This document shows positions 47,059 through 58,778 of a stretch of DNA of 64,000 bases, piece by piece. The notes under the pieces were generated by a model. It was not told where the DNA came from and did not search any database. It saw only the letters and a list, made by a program, of their open reading frames with translations. The position numbers were made by a program, and so were the translations under genes. Origin of the DNA: Arabidopsis thaliana (Eukaryota; Streptophyta; Magnoliopsida; Brassicales; Brassicaceae); assembly GCF_000001735.4 (NCBI RefSeq), contig NC_003070.9, positions 12,890,001 to 12,954,000 on the forward strand, written 5' to 3'. Within the stretch, counting starts at the first letter, position 1. Each line of letters starts with the position of its first letter.

Positions 47059-47689
47059 TTAATCCTTAGACAAGAGGTATTGGTCAATCTCTTTAGTCAC
47101 TTCGACGAAGAACTGGAGAAGCCTGTTTGGGTGATCCACGTTCTGATCAATCCTCTCATATTTCATGTTCCACTTCACCACACTTCCGGGCCCTCCATGC
47201 TTAGGGCTCATCACTTTCATCGTTTTCAGGAAGCTCTTGTATTCTTTCTTCAGAGGTCCCTCTAACACCCTCAACTGAATCACATTCTTCTCCTCATCTA
47301 TTACCTCGATCATATCCTTTGACACTCGTGGCTCTCCATCTACACCAACATGCGTTTATAAATGAATTTTTTTTTTTTTCGTTAGATCCAGTATTATATT
47401 GTCCACTATATATATCTAGTCGAAGTGTTTTTTCTTCCCTAGAATTCTACCATATTAAAAAATACGTTACCATGATCTAATATATTAAGGTGCGATATAT
47501 ATAACCATTACCAAAAACTAATTTCCACAAGAGTATGCTTCCAACTTTTCCCCACTCGCCTTCGAGCAGATCACATCCCTTAATGTAGTGAGTGGCTTTG
47601 GGCACATGTTGTGATCTTCTGATGAACTTGTGGAACTTGTCAGCCCTGGTTTTAATATCGACGTCTACCTCAATCTCCTCTTCTATCAT
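47059..47689 (-). CDS. MLP165: MLP-like protein (Bet v I family), MLP165
   Basis: Two exons, 47689-47512 and 47339-47059, split by a GT-AG intron in the conserved MLP position (after the VF of LWKLVF), giving 152 residues, the usual MLP length. The protein shows EIEVDVDIKTRADKFHKFI, a YIKGCDLLEGEWGKVGSILLW strand, GGPGSVVKWNMKYERID and a long C-terminal helix (FVEVTKEIDQYLLSKD). Bet v I-fold major latex proteins are cytosolic carriers of hydrophobic ligands; the ligand here is unknown. The gene is ~2.6 kb upstream of ALT2 on the same strand, as in the MLP/ALT pairs expected for this locus. Synteny: At1g35260. Confidence 0.9.
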
Positions 47690-48984
47690 GTTTTCTCCTA
47701 CTTTTTTTGTGTTTGCTTACATCACCTTAATGGACTTGTGATGAGAATGAGTGATTACCTTGGCTTTGAGTTCGTAGTTCCTTTGATGGAATAAAGAATA
47801 GAAATGAGGAGTGGTTTCATTTTATTTTGAGAAAATATCCATTACTTTTTGGTTAATCGCGTCATCAGTGACTCAATGACTCAGCTACTTTTTCTTTCAA
47901 CAACTGACCTACTAATAATATCACGTTTTTAAAATTAGTTTTTGATTGGTAATTATTTTATATTTTAATTTGTAATTTATTGTTTTATATAATTTAGTTG
48001 GGTTGCTATATGTACATGCATACTATGTATTTTATATAAGATTTCTATATTATATTGTTCTTTGTTGTTTTAATTTTTAATAAATTGAAAATACTTTTTT
48101 TTTTCTTTTGGATCTTTAGTTTATAAAACCTTCTCGAAGCAATTCTAAATTTGACTAAAAACAAAGTCTTCTCAATACAATTCTAAATTTTGTAGTTATT
48201 TTGCAGTCTATTAAAATTTAAAATACATCACTTAGCCAGTTGCTGAGAGAACACTAATTATAAAGTTAAACAATGAAATTATTGTGAGTTGATTACAACA
48301 TGCTAAATATATTTTCTCATGGTATATATAAAAACAAATTCCTAAATTATATCTGACTTTTATCTTTGACAATCTCGTTTCCAGGTTTTGTAGTGATAAT
48401 ATTTGTCTATCAAAAATACAATGTTGGAAAAATGAAAAAGGTAACTAAAAACAAAAAGAGTTCATCTAAAAGCTTAAGTGGAGAATAATCACATACTGAA
48501 AAAACCTTTAAAATCTTCAAGAATGTTGAGAATTCAAGTAATAATTAAATCCAATATTGTTAAAAATATTTTGAGTGAATTCTCTTCGTAAGAAATATAT
48601 ATAGAACTTAATTATAATTTAATATTGTTTGGTTTAAAGGAAAAAATATATGTAAAGAGGCTTATTAATATAGTCTTATCAATGTAATTAAAAATATTAT
48701 TTTTTTTCTATCTTCTCACAAAGATGCTGTTGCATCCAAAAAATTGTATTCATTTAAAATAAACGAAAGTCGATTTTTCCAACCATTTCCCTATTTCTTT
48801 AGGAATAATTGGCCCGACAATCGTTTTCACAATGAGACTTCAAAATATCTTTGCAATGTAACCTTTTAAAACCTATTAAGACTAGGTTGTTTTTGTTTAA
48901 TAAAAGAGAAGAATATTGTCAAATTTTGAAGTCAATAAATTTTATGTTTTGAGATCCTTTAATGATACTTCTTGAGGTTTGGTT
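47690..48984. other. MLP165 upstream region, AT-rich
   Basis: Promoter-proximal sequence to ~47900, then AT-rich sequence without recognised genes. Confidence 0.5.
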
Positions 48985-49330
48985 TCTCTAGAGATTCTAA
49001 TGCAACGTACTGAATCTCTAGCAGGTGTTTTAATATAGTTATTCACTGTCCTCATTGCAATAAAACCTATAACGAAAAGCAGAACGACTACTCCAATTGG
49101 TACACCAATGGCGATGATTATGGCTATGTAATTCCAACCTTTTTCAGCTGTGGTTTTAAAGATCAGGTAATGTTATCTTGGGACGGCCATGACATGAGGA
49201 AAGTTTTTGAGTAGAAGCAATGAAGCTTGTGAGAAAAGACACAAAGGAAGAAGAAGAAAAAAACATGGTAACAGCAACAACAAGACATGGTTTCATTAAC
49301 TTCTCAAGCTTCAATATCTTTCTCAAGAAA
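48985..49330 (-). pseudogene. fragment of a secreted/membrane protein
   Basis: A minus-strand frame near 49290-49158 starts like a signal peptide (MKPCLVVAVTMFFSSSSF). After an apparent frameshift near 49157-49165, another frame (~49150-48985) encodes KGWNYIAIIIAIGVPIGVVV..FVIGFIAMRT, one clear transmembrane helix with a basic cytoplasmic flank. The layout (signal peptide, short exterior, TM) resembles the ends of a receptor-like protein with its centre deleted. Family not identified. Confidence 0.35.
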
Positions 49331-49660
49331 AATAAGAGTATATTAGTATCTACCCAAATTGTAAAAAGATGTGACAATGCCTATTAACTGTTAAGAAGAC
49401 AAGTCAAAGAAAAAAACTTATTCATTAAATGAAAAATGATACATTTTTGGGCTTTTAAATGAAAAGAATTACTGGAAGTACAAACAATTGAATAAACTTT
49501 CAATTGAATAATTAAATTCCAAACGACTATCTTGATTTCACAAACATAATTTGATTTTTGGGGTTTACCGAGTTATTTTCACTCTGTTGGTCTAAACCTT
49601 GGCATACCTTATGTTCTTTGGATACCAGAAACCATCTATGCAATTTAAAGAGCAAATGTA

Positions 49661-51551
49661 TCAATCTGATGTTCCAAGCATCTTCAAGATGATAGGGTAC
49701 ATACAATGCAACTCACACGCTCTGCAAAGTGGACGAGACATACTATTATTGCGCACCACCTCATATAATCTGTGGGAATACGTTAGTATGCTTCTTGGCA
49801 TCAGCCCTGCAAAGTCTCCCAGCACGCATTGTGTATGCAAACTAGCTCGGTGCTCTTTACACGTGTAGAACCATCTCTTTGGATTCCCTTCTTTCTAACA
49901 AATGTCACACCAGTATTTGCCACTTGCCGTTTCGCCATAGCATAGTGAGAGTGGATGATCGTCTACTCTATGCTTTACCACTTGTGGTAAAGTGGCACAA
50001 TTGAAGCATACCAAAAATCCACAACCACTTTCAATGCACGTAAGCAGAAGAGATGACCAACGGTTGCAGCCATTGCATTGTTTTCGACCCACTAATGGAA
50101 TGTAATATAAGGGATGATGAGGATGACTCGGATGGACAAATGGTTCAGAAATTGAACCACACAGTACATCTAACTTAATATCCCCACATTGGTACTTGAA
50201 ACCATTGGAGAGTCTATCACACGCAGTGCAGTGAAAATAATCATCCTTGCTTGTAACTAAAGTAAGACGTTCATTATGCAGCACATGCCATATCTTTCTA
50301 CGATATTCAGCGCAGTTTTGGTGAAGAAGGAAATCACAATCGATAGAGCTATAGAAGGATTGGAGACAAATGGGGTGGGTGCAAGCGCTGCACCACTTGT
50401 TTTCCTCCCAAAGAAGATCATTAACGTGGAATCTCAGGTAATGCTCTTTGTGGCTGAAATATTGTATTGTGTTGTCATCTATTACCACATATGGCTCTAT
50501 ATCTTCTGTCTCTTCTGGTATTCCTTCGAGTTCTTTCCCATTCCACACATCTTTTCTAGTAGCACATATTGAATGAACGACATAGTGAGGACACTTCTGA
50601 CAAGAATACCCACCCCAAGTCCAATCCACCTTCCGATGACATACTCCACATACAGAATTCACAACACCAAGAACAGAAGTGCGTGAAACACGGTGATCAT
50701 GTCGATTGATGTTAATGAGGCGTGGAAGGGAAAGACACTTTTGATGTATCATGAAATCACATTGAACACATATATAATCAAGCATTACATGTAAAAGAAT
50801 CAAGTCTTGGGCGAAAGATGAGTTGGTGAGCATGAATCTTCAAATCCATAAGAGATTGTGCTGGTGGGTTTAAAAACCAACGCTTATCCAAGCTGAAGTT
50901 ACATGCAGAACAATGATAAAAGAATTTATCATAAATCTTTTGTTCGCAAAAACGACATTTACCATCGGAATACTCTGGTGGTTGACCTATGTGGAGCTGA
51001 AGAGGGTGCAAAGATTGGTGAGAATGGTTTACCTCTAACAAGTTTTTTGCTTCCGGTGGATTCCATACGCAATCAACATGGAAGGTTAAATTACATTCAT
51101 GGCATCTATAAGAAAACTCATAACCAACCTTCCAACGCTTAGCGTCACAAAGGAACTGGCTCTGATCCTTGAGAAGAGTGAGCTTGTGATGATGTGTCTC
51201 GAAATTATCAATAACCTCTGGCGGTGGGTACTTGACGCAGTATAGATCCACATCGAAGTTGCAGATCTCACAACGATAGCATAGATCCATGATGCTCTTG
51301 TCACATAAATCACATCTATGTTGTGGTTTACTTTGAAGCTTCAAAGTGTGAACAGAGTGAGATGGATATTCAATTTATTCAGAGGCCTCATCTACACATT
51401 GTTTGTGAACAAAGAAGTCACAACTTTCGCAGTAATAGGAACCACTGGTAAATCCTGAGCGTCCACAGCAATCACCTTTTCAATGATAATCATTCAAAAG
51501 CATCATAAGATGCTTGTGGATTAATGGTAGTGACACTCCCTCAGATGCCAT
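49661..51551 (-). pseudogene. DC1 (Cys/His-rich C1) domain protein, broken
   Basis: From ATG 51551 the minus strand encodes MASEGVSLPLIHKH, then at least seven C1-like zinc modules (HRCDLCDKSI..CYRCEICNFDVDLYC; FSYRCHECNLTFHVDC; CRFCEQKI..FYHCSACNFSLD; CGVCHRKV; WCSACTHPI; FHCTACDRLSNGFKYQC; CNGCNRW; YWCDIC). The frame is interrupted by TGA at 51480-51482, TAA at 51375-51377, a frameshift near 50779 and TAG at 49895-49897. After the last stop, homology continues to TGA 49661 (WFYTCKEH; RPLCRACELHC). Intronless, as is usual for the family. Intact DC1 proteins are zinc-binding and often implicated in stress signalling. Confidence 0.88.
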
Positions 51552-52059
51552 GGTCGTATACTCGTATACTTACAAGATTAGGAGGAAGAAGAAGAAGAAC
51601 AACAATAACAAGAAAAAGAAGAAGTTGAATCTGAGATCTCGAAACTATGCTCCTTAATTGATATTGATAGTTAAATAACTAAATTAAGGACGAAGTAGCA
51701 GACACTGTCAGTAGCCGTTGATGAAAACAAAGTGAAAGGACCCATAAGAAATTATTAATAGTACATGGAAAAACGGTCCATTGACAATTTATATATGTTA
51801 AATTAGCATCAACTAGTATGTCCATTGAGGTCACCGTTTATTACGCTGAACTGCAAATTTCAAAAAAACCTAAAAACGAAATCTGACTCAAGAGTCAAGA
51901 CATGCACAATATTTTGAAGTTTCACTTTACCGTTACATGTTGGAAGTCTTGAAACTTCAATATCTTTTTTTTTCTGTTTTTTTTTGTTTTTTGAAAATTC
52001 AGTGTCTAAGTTAATGAAATATATGTGAATTGTCGAAATTTAATTTGTAAATCTCAATG
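51552..52059. other. intergenic
   Basis: AT-rich upstream flank of the DC1 pseudogene. Nothing is recognised. Confidence 0.5.
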
Positions 52060-52425
52060 TGCATTATTCTTAACAAAAAGTTACTGATAAAAAGACACAA
52101 ATGAAAAATTACGATGAAAAGACACAAACAAAAAGAATAATGGACAATATTTTAACAGAAAATTGTTAAAAAGATCTCACAACTGAAAAAACTAACAGTC
52201 AATATTGTAACGGAAAGTTGCAATAAAGAGACACACCCCAAGAAAAAATAATCGTCAATCGTTTTACGAAAAGTTAAGATAAAAAGATTCTAACCGAAAA
52301 ATAATTGTCAATGTTAATGTAAAGTTACAATGAAAAGGTACAAACGAAAAATTATGAAAAAACACAAACGAAAAAAATAACTGTTAATATTTTAACGGAA
52401 AGTTGCGATCAAAAGACACAATCAT
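52060..52425. repeat. degenerate minisatellite, ~60-70 bp unit
   Basis: About five to six diverged copies of a unit containing AACGGAAAGTTGCAATAAAAAGACACA and GAAAAAATAACTGTCAATATT follow one another head to tail. Confidence 0.75.
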
Positions 52426-52518
52426 TGAGAAGTGCAAAAGGCATTTATTGAGATTGTTATTATTAGTAGATTAAATGTGTTAACTATTACAAAAAAAAAT
52501 TAAAAATGAATTGCCAAG

Positions 52519-52846
52519 ATGTGGAAGCCCCTTTGGCCCAATGGTTGACCAAAGGTTTATTAATGCTTCTACACTAAGAGGTATGGGGTTCGAGTCCCAG
52601 CTACTACGATTTATTAGCAGATTTGCAGATTAATGGAGGCAAGTGTGCAGGAGATTTACAACGATATACAATTATAGCCGTTCGCCAGGATTCTACGCAG
52701 AGAAGATATTGAAGGTGTCCATCAAGCGCATGGAAAAGGAGAAGGAGGTATCGTCTGTCCTAGATCTAATAAGGGTCGGAAGGAATTGTCCGTGATAGAA
52801 TCGTCTATGTAACAATTCTCATAATTTGTAATAAATACTAAATCTA
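52519..52846 (+). mobile_element. SINE with tRNA-like head, 5' part
   Basis: Begins after the 11-bp repeat GAATTGCCAAG (52508-52518). It contains a Pol III box A-like TGGCCCAATGG (52534-52544) and a perfect box B GGTTCGAGTCC (52587-52597). The element resumes beyond the CACTA insertion at 57015 with AGACGG and a 12-A tail, then the second GAATTGCCAAG (57034-57044). Total about 347 bp, typical of plant SINEs. Confidence 0.8.
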
Positions 52847-53734
52847 CACTACAAAAAAAGTCCTCATTGATAGCAGTAGAGGATAGCTCATTTTCCTTAA
52901 CTGCTATAAAAGATGAATAAATTTTTTGGTTACTTTTTAATAGCACCTTATAAACGCTAAGACCGTAAATCCTCTAGCGGGAATGTAAAATACTTTAGTC
53001 CGCCAACACTTAGGCAAAATTATTCACTTCAGCGCCAACACTTAGGCAAAATTATTCACTTCCCTCTACAGCTTCGTGAAAACCTAAGAAAATCGAGAAG
53101 ATCAAAATTATTCACTTTTGCCTAAAAGCTAAGATCTGTCGAATCCACTCCCAAAATCGATTCAACATTGTCGCTGGCCAGAAATTCGGATTCTCCGCCG
53201 CCACATTCTCCAGCTCAGCCACCGTTGAGCTCAAATTCAAGGTTAGTCTTTCTTCCTTATTAATCCATTTCAGCTTCCATCTTACTCGCATTTTGACCTA
53301 ATCTCATAGAATCGACTTCCATTTTGCAGCCACCACTGAGCTCAAAATCAAGGCATGTCTTACTCTCAATTTGACCTAGTTCTTTGTGACGATTTGATTT
53401 TGGGGTTTATATGCATCGATTTGTTATATTTAGGGCAATGTGATTTGAATAGAATTAGAAAGTGAAACTTTTCTTCTTTCTTATACTGATTATCGTTTTG
53501 GGGTTTATATGCATCGATTTGTGATTTGATTTAGAGTTCTTAAACGTTTTGCTTCAACTTATACTCATAATCGTTTTTTTTATCAAGTGTTGGTGATTGC
53601 AATGTCGAGGAAGTGAAACTTTTCTTCTTCTATTCACACGACTACAGGTTAGTCACACGACAGATTCTTTTGTTCTGTTCTTTACTTATGAGTTGTATGA
53701 ACTTAAGTTGTTGTGATTCTTTTGTTCTGTTCTT

Positions 53735-53970
53735 TACTGAAGTTGATGTGATTGTTGTCGATTGGTTTTATTGGCTGAGATAGTGTAATTTGTTGGTCTT
53801 TAAACATGTGTCTTTGAATTAATCTGAGATAGTATACTGTCGATTGTGTTCTTCATTGAAGTTGTTGTGATTGTTGTCGATTGGTTTTATTTGCTAAGAT
53901 AGTGTAATTTGTTGGTCCTAAAACATGTGTCTTTGAATTAATCTGAGATAGTATATTGTCGATTGTGTTT
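53735..53970. repeat. tandem duplication inside CACTA leader intron
   Basis: Two copies ~115-120 bp apart share GTTGATGTGATTGTTGTCGATTGG-like, GATAGTGTAATTTGTTGGT and AACATGTGTCTTTGAATTAAT segments. Confidence 0.85.
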
Positions 53971-54130
53971 GCCATTGTTTATTTCTTAATTTGATGAACT
54001 TGATAAGAGATAAGTTTGTATATTGGTCCAAGTGCACTTGTCTGTGATGCTATTTGAGTTACTGTCTTCTATAGTTTAATGTTGCTTATGGTTTGAATTG
54101 CTTTTACAAAGGTTTTAATTAAGCTTAGAA

Positions 54131-56494
54131 CATATAATGTTGGACAAGGCATGGGTTCGTCTATGCAGGTAAGCAGATAATTAATATGGGTTAGTTTTCT
54201 GATTAGGTTTGGTTGCTTTAAGAGTTTTTTTTATTTTTCCTGTTTACTTGAAGAGCTGATCCTGGATATGAGAAAGGTGCTCAGAAATTTGTAACCGATG
54301 TGGCTGCTGCATTAGGAGACATTGACATGATAGTATGTCCCTGCAAAGACTGTCGTAATGTGGAACGAAAGTCAGGCAGCGATGTGGTGGATCATCTTAA
54401 GAAGGGGGATGGATGAGGCTTACAAGTTGAGAGCTGATTGGTATCATCATGGGGACGTGGACTCAGTGGCTGACTGTGAGAGCAACTTCAGTCGTTGGAA
54501 TGCTGAAATTTTGGAGCTATACCAAGCAGCTCAGGGTTTTGATGCTGACTTAGGTGAGATTGCAGAGGTTGAGGACATAAGAGAAGATGAGTTTCTGGCA
54601 AAGTTAGCAGATGCTGAAACAGCTCTATATCCTAGCTGTTTAAACCACAGCAAGCTGTCTGCTATAGTGACTTTTTAGGATCAAGACCAAAAATGGTTGG
54701 TCCGATAAGAGTTTCGTTGAACTCCTTGGAACATTGCCAGAGATGTTGCCCGCAGACAATGTGCTTCATACATCATTGTATGAAGTCAAGAAATTTCTAA
54801 AGAGCTTTGATATGGGATATGAAAAGATTCATGCATGTGTAAACGACTGCTGTCTATTTAGAAAGAGGTACAAGAATCTAGAAAATTGTCCTAAATGCAA
54901 TGCGTCACGGTGGAAGAGTAACATGCAAACTGGAGAAGCTAAGAAAGGAGTCCCACAGAAGGTATTACGATACTTTCCGATAATTCCACGGTTTAAGAGA
55001 ATGTTCAGATCAGAGGAAATGGCCAAGGACTTAAGGTGGCATTATAGTAACAAAAGCATTGATGGAAAACTTCGTCACCCTGTAGATTCTGTTACATGGG
55101 ATAAGATGAATGACAAGTATCCTGAATTTGCTGCTGAAGAAAGAAACCTGCGGCTTGGCCTTTCAACAGATGGATTTAATCCATTCAACATGAAGAATAC
55201 TAGGTATAGTTGCTGGCCTGTTCTGTTAGTAAACTACAATTTGCCGCTTGACCTATGTATGAAGAAGGAGAACATAATGCTAAGCCTGCTTATTCCTGGA
55301 CCACAACAACCTGGAAATAGTATTGATGTGTACTTAGAACCCCTTATTGAAGATCTTAACCATCTGTGGAAGAAGGGTGAGTTAACATATGATGCCTTCA
55401 GTAAGACTACATTCACTCTAAAGGCAATGCTTTTATGGACCATCAGTGACTTTTCCGCCTATGGAAACCTTGCTGGATGCAAAGTTAAAGGTAAAATGGG
55501 TTGTCCTCTATGTGGAAAAGGCACAGATAGTATGTGGTTGAAATATAGCAGAAAGCATGTGTTTATGTGTCATAGAAAAGGGTTGGCACCAACACATAGT
55601 TATAGAAACAAGAAGGCTTGGTTTGACGGAAAGATAGAACATGGGAGAAAGGCAAGAATTCTAACAGGTCGTGAAGTTTCACAAACCCTGAAAAACTTCA
55701 AAAATGATTTCCGGAATGCTAAAGAATCTGGGAGGAAGAGAAAAAGGAATGATTGCATTGAATCAGTCACTGATAGTGACGATGAATCTAGTGAATCCGA
55801 AGAAGATGAGGAACTAGAAGTAGACAAAGATGAGTTATCAAGATGGAAGAAGAGATCCATTTTTTTCAAGCTGTCTTATTGGGAGGTAAATGTTAATTTG
55901 TCTATTGATCATGTAAGTGACGTTTATGGTGTGATCCTTATGAACTGTTTTTGTATTGTTTAGGATTTACCGGTGAGGCATAACTTGGATGTAATGCATG
56001 TAGAGCGAAATGTGGGTGCAAGCATTGTATCTACTTTGTTACATTGTGGAAAATCCAAAGATGGGCTAAATGCTAGGAAAGATCTGCAAGATCTTGGTGT
56101 AAGGAAGGATTTGCATCCTAACGCACAAGGAAAACGAACATACCTTCCAGCAGCACCTTGGTCTTTGTCCAAATCAGAAAGAAAACATTCTGCAAGCGTC
56201 TGTTTGAGTTTAAAGGTCCTAATGGGTATTGTTCTAATATATCAAGGCGTTTCTAAGGAAAATATGAAGTGCAAGTTGATGGATATTACCGGAAAGAAAC
56301 GAGTTGTGGCGGAAGGACGTTGGGCAACAAAAGATCCAAAACAGAAGGTTCACTTTGTTCCATTGGGTGATAATGCAGTTAAAGTGTGGGTCGATATTGT
56401 GAAAGTAAGCGATGTAAAAGTGTGGAGGCCATCAGATGAAGTCGAGATCATGGAAGATGCACTTGGCACAGAGGATAAGGTTATCATGTCTTGA
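54131..56494 (+). pseudogene. CACTA transposase TNP2-like, internally deleted
   Basis: Frames around 54137-54360, 54358-54678, 54734-55963 and 55973-56494 rebuild a TNP2 protein. A transposase-associated domain comes first (CPCKDCRN, GMDEAYKLRADWYHHGD), then the Tnp2 core (NDCCLFRKRY, CPKCNASRW, VLRYFPIIPRFKRMF, MAKDLRWH, RLGLSTDGFNPF, WPVLLVNYNLP, MLSLLIPGP, HNLDVMHVERNV). Frameshifts near 54400, 54672 and 56185, and an in-frame stop behind the last, disable it. Most of the C-terminal half is deleted, and the end jumps to a later-type module (VVAEGRWATKDPKQKVHFVPLGDNAVKVWVD). An intron at 55889-55962 is kept. Catalyses DDE transposition when intact. Confidence 0.88.
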
Positions 56495-57014
56495 GGTTTA
56501 CTATACTCTTGAGACTTTTGTTGTGTTTGTAATTCGTTTTGGATAATGTAGTTAAGTAGAACATGACTTGAGAATTGTATTGTGTATCCTGGATTTAGAC
56601 TTATGTGTATTGGATGTTTTATGGCAAACGAATGATGCTTTTGTTAAAAACTTTCGGTTAGTTCAATCATTACAGGTTATCATTGTTATGAAAAACATAT
56701 ATTATCGCAGACACAAATCCTGCTATTAAAAACTTCAAATGTAATGTAACGCTTTCGTAATGCTATGGTTGAAACACCTAACATAGCGAAGAATATGAAT
56801 TATTAAATAATTTAGCAAAAATATTGGTGTTCTCTAATAAAGCGTTTCATTAAAGCTATCGTAGAAAACTATAACATAGCATACAATTCTGACGCTATCG
56901 TATGTGGGGGGTCTACAATAACAGGGGCATAAGATAGCTTTTATGAAAACGCTATTAATAACATATTATAGCGCTTTTCACTGGCTAATAATGTTGATAT
57001 TTGTTGTAGTGCTA

Positions 57015-57044
57015 AGACGGCAAAAAAAAAAAAGAATTGCCAAG
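57015..57044 (+). mobile_element. SINE 3' end with A tail and second target duplication
   Basis: AGACGGC followed by A12 (57022-57033) and GAATTGCCAAG (57034-57044), identical to 52508-52518. It completes the SINE split by the CACTA element. Confidence 0.8.
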
Positions 57045-57759
57045 CTATTATTTGTTACTCTATTTATTTAGGAAAATACATAGAACATAGAACATTAATG
57101 TATATGCTTAATAGTTTTCGTTTTTATGTATGAGAGTTTGTTAAAAAGATATAGTCTTAAATACAATATAAATTAGTTTAATAAAAGCAACAAATTTGTG
57201 TAATACAATAAAGTTAAAATGAATGGAGACCCGGTTTAGGATGCAACACTTCACCTTTTTACCATACATTGGTTTAACATTTTCACATATATTGTATCTT
57301 GCTTTGGTTAGTTTTCCAAACAACCATCTAGTATTATGTTTCAAAAGAACATGATAATAGAAGACATAATGCTACACAACATAGTATTCAAATACCGATA
57401 TGTAATGGCGTAGTTTTTTTCTTTTGTATATAAACTAATTTTATCTTTATCAATATATTTAAAATTCATAAAAATATATGAATTTAAAACTTAAGAAAAA
57501 ATCACTAATATATATACTCATGTTTACTAGAATTAAACATAATAATTATAAAATATTGCATGTAAAAACATTATAAGAAAAAACAAAAACTGTCCACCTC
57601 TCCCGACTATATGTAATTTGCTTCGTTTTGATGAATGGATATTGAGTTTATTAGTGTATCTTTTGCTCCATATCATTACATATGTCTATCTTTTCGTATC
57701 AAATTGCAGTAGAAAACATACCAAAGCGAAATATAACAAATATTTTGTCGAGCCCTAGA
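57045..57759. other. intergenic, downstream of ALT1
   Basis: AT-rich, with the probable ALT1 3' UTR at its right end. No gene is recognised. Confidence 0.5.
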
Positions 57760-58778
57760 TCAATATTCGACAACGTGTTGACGTTGGAAGTGACCGAAAT
57801 TAGAGCGTATGTAAGACGGGATACAAACAGGACGGTACCTCTTGTCAAGCCACACAGCCATTCCTTTTGCCTCCAAAATAGGCTGCTTTGTTAATGATAC
57901 ACAAAATGGATCGAAATAAGAATTCCAAATAAAAACCAACAAAAAGGCTTGATGAGATCAACAAAATATATAACCTCTTGATTTGGAAGTTTAAAGATGA
58001 ACTGTTCAAAGTAAATGCGCGTCATAGATGTCCCCGATATCCTCGTTTTCACCACAAACTTGCATCCACTCTGCTAAAAGAAATCAAATCAATATAAAAA
58101 CTAAAAACAATGATCTTATAAAATATGACAAAACATTATAGGAAACACAGGGTCAAAATTACACGTAAAGGTGCAAGAAACTTTATTGTCAATTCAGAAA
58201 CTGCCAATGCTTCACCAGAACGGGACACTTCATCACAGTTGATACCGATAGTCTCCATAAACTCGTGTTGACCTTAGTATAAAAACATGTTTAACAAACA
58301 ATAGTTTGTAAGAATGAGATATAGCTTAATAATAAAAACTGTTTCAGCATTTGCATCACAATTAAACTAACCGTGTTGGCAGTAGTTTGCATAAACAGCG
58401 TTGTTCACAACACCAAATTGGTCTAATTCATAATCACGAACTTTAAGTTCAATCTCATGGACTCCATTCATTCTGCCATATGGAAATTTCAATAAGACTA
58501 TGAATCAGAAATATTAGATATAACTATGCCCTCTTGGCCATTATAGACTCTACAAATCTTGATGCCTAGTCCAAGTGTCGGTTACCAAAACAAAAATTAC
58601 ACCACTAAAGAAATGAAATTAGAAAGATCTTTCGGTACCCTTTGCCTCCTTGCTGTTTGAAACATGAGAGAGGTTTGAAGGTCTTTGTGCTCCGGAGAGG
58701 TAGGATAAGCGGTCGACTCGAAAAACAGGGAAACACCACGTGCATAGCCGGAGCCACTGTGCCGGTAGCTTTAAGCAT
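57760..58778 (-). CDS. ALT1: plastid acyl-lipid thioesterase (hotdog fold), ALT1
   Basis: Exons 58778-58639, 58472-58372, 58272-58163, 58070-57975 and 57882-57760 join to 189 residues. The first four exons have exactly the lengths of ALT2 (140, 101, 110, 96), and the last is one codon longer. A transit peptide ([17 protein letters not shown]...) precedes the 4HBT domain with [19 protein letters not shown]; the catalytic Asp is present. Predicted plastid acyl-ACP thioesterase. An upstream in-frame ATG (58817) would add 13 residues, but the ALT2 alignment favours 58778. The gene lies between two CACTA elements yet is undamaged. Synteny: At1g35290. Confidence 0.9.

Larger units (their letters stand above)
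52847..57011. mobile_element. CACTA (En/Spm) element with defective TNP2-like gene
   Basis: Termini CACTACAAAAAAAG and (right) TTGTTGTAGTG, flanked by 3-bp CTA duplications (52844-52846, 57012-57014). The right subterminal region has several AGCG/CGCT words. Internal repeats: a 29-bp direct duplication (53003-53058) and a ~115-bp tandem duplication (53735-53970). It carries the broken transposase at 54130-56494. Inserted into a SINE. Confidence 0.92.

Noticed and set aside
52534-52597. A functional tRNA gene
   Set aside because: Boxes A and B are present but there is no paired acceptor stem. The A tail and target duplications show a SINE head.
55600-55869. Ser-rich minus-strand frame
   Set aside because: Antisense shadow of the acidic linker of the TNP2-like gene.
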